Below, in pieces: positions 22,357 through 22,500 of a stretch of 22,500 nucleotides of DNA. The notes under the pieces are model-generated. The model worked only from the letters and a program-made list of their open reading frames with translations. It had not been told where the DNA came from and ran no database searches. Position 1 is the stretch's first letter. The number at the start of each line of letters is the position of its first letter. Origin of the DNA: Prorocentrum cordatum (lineage: Eukaryota > Sar > Dinophyceae > Prorocentrales > Prorocentraceae); NCBI GenBank assembly GCA_963575745.1, contig CAUYUJ010018551.1, positions 35,001 to 57,500 on the forward strand, in the 5' to 3' direction. Made by a program: the position numbers and the translations under genes.

Positions 22357-22440
22357 CTCCAGCGGTTCTTTGTGGGGTCGATGTGCATCTCCGGGATTCC
22401 CATCATGGCCATCTTCTGGAAGTCAAAGTTCCGCTCCATC
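22357..22440 (-). CDS. Exon 1 (first visible) of a three-exon small membrane-protein gene
   Basis: On the minus strand this 84-bp segment is preceded by a pyrimidine-biased stretch ending TTTGCCAG|G at 22443-22440, a good 3' splice acceptor. One base later comes an ATG, followed by 27 codons that begin MERNFDFQKMAMMGIPEM and end DPTKNRW plus two bases (AG). Of the 27 codons, 24 end in G or C. The exon ends at TGGAG|GCATTC, a GC-type donor of the kind dinoflagellates often use. The two leftover bases join the G that opens the next exon to give an Arg codon and keep the frame. The N-terminal part is mixed charged and Met-rich, with no obvious signal peptide. It may be the true start, or it may follow an exon beyond the right edge. 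The protein family was not recognised. An alternative donor ten bases further on (CTG|GCATGC) is possible but would break the phase with exon 2. Confidence 0.68.
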
Positions 22441-22500
22441 CTGGCAAACGGAGTTCGTAGTGAGAATAACACATGATTGGAAAGGCCCCATCTGCCAACC

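Overview
The window looks like nuclear DNA of a eukaryote with a large, repeat-laden, GC-rich genome. A dinoflagellate is the most likely source. Four things point there: kilobase-scale TCC and TCA microsatellites, many families of diverged tandem and dispersed repeats, a decayed retroelement whose reverse transcriptase and RNase H motifs resemble those common in dinoflagellate genomes, and a small spliced gene with high GC at third codon positions and AG|G-type splice junctions. One of its two introns appears to start with GC instead of GT. No bacterial operon, CRISPR array, rRNA or convincing tRNA was seen. Nearly all long open frames in the window are translations of low-complexity repeats and are not annotated as genes.

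Layout. From 1 to 8.05 kb the sequence is a patchwork. Copies of a degenerate 'CCAAGAnGGCCC' repeat family lie at about 21-665, 1000-1435, 4385-5485 and 7340-8040, separated by TCC/TCA microsatellites. There is also a 150-bp element with terminal inverted repeats (2853-3002), a cluster of palindromic GCAATCCTTCGTT motifs (3083-3248), and 12-bp and 42-bp tandem repeats (6640-7235). From 8.05 to 12.4 kb is gene-poor sequence. It holds another 42-bp unit pair at 9.2 kb, a TCC/TCA microsatellite block (10.06-10.55 kb), and then a long stretch where the plus strand turns purine-rich (10.62-11.37 kb).

From 12.42 to 16 kb a further CCAAGA repeat copy abuts a 5'-truncated, multiply frameshifted non-LTR retrotransposon remnant carrying RT, a Cys/His finger and RNase H. 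This is followed by a foldback hairpin element at 15.0 kb and a ~130-bp tandem duplication at 15.6-15.8 kb. From 16.02 to 18.74 kb lies a 2.7-kb imperfect TCA array with internal longer-range duplications.

From 18.8 kb to the right edge the minus strand carries the only credible intact gene. Three short exons (22440-22357, 20661-20580, 18907-18800) join in frame and give about 90 residues ending in a membrane segment and a short charged tail. Its two ~1.7-kb introns hold most of the remaining repeats, including a CCAAGA copy and an 84-bp tandem repeat. The product was not recognised. No functional link between this gene and the retroelement is suggested; the region is best read as one small gene in a sea of mobile and simple repeats.
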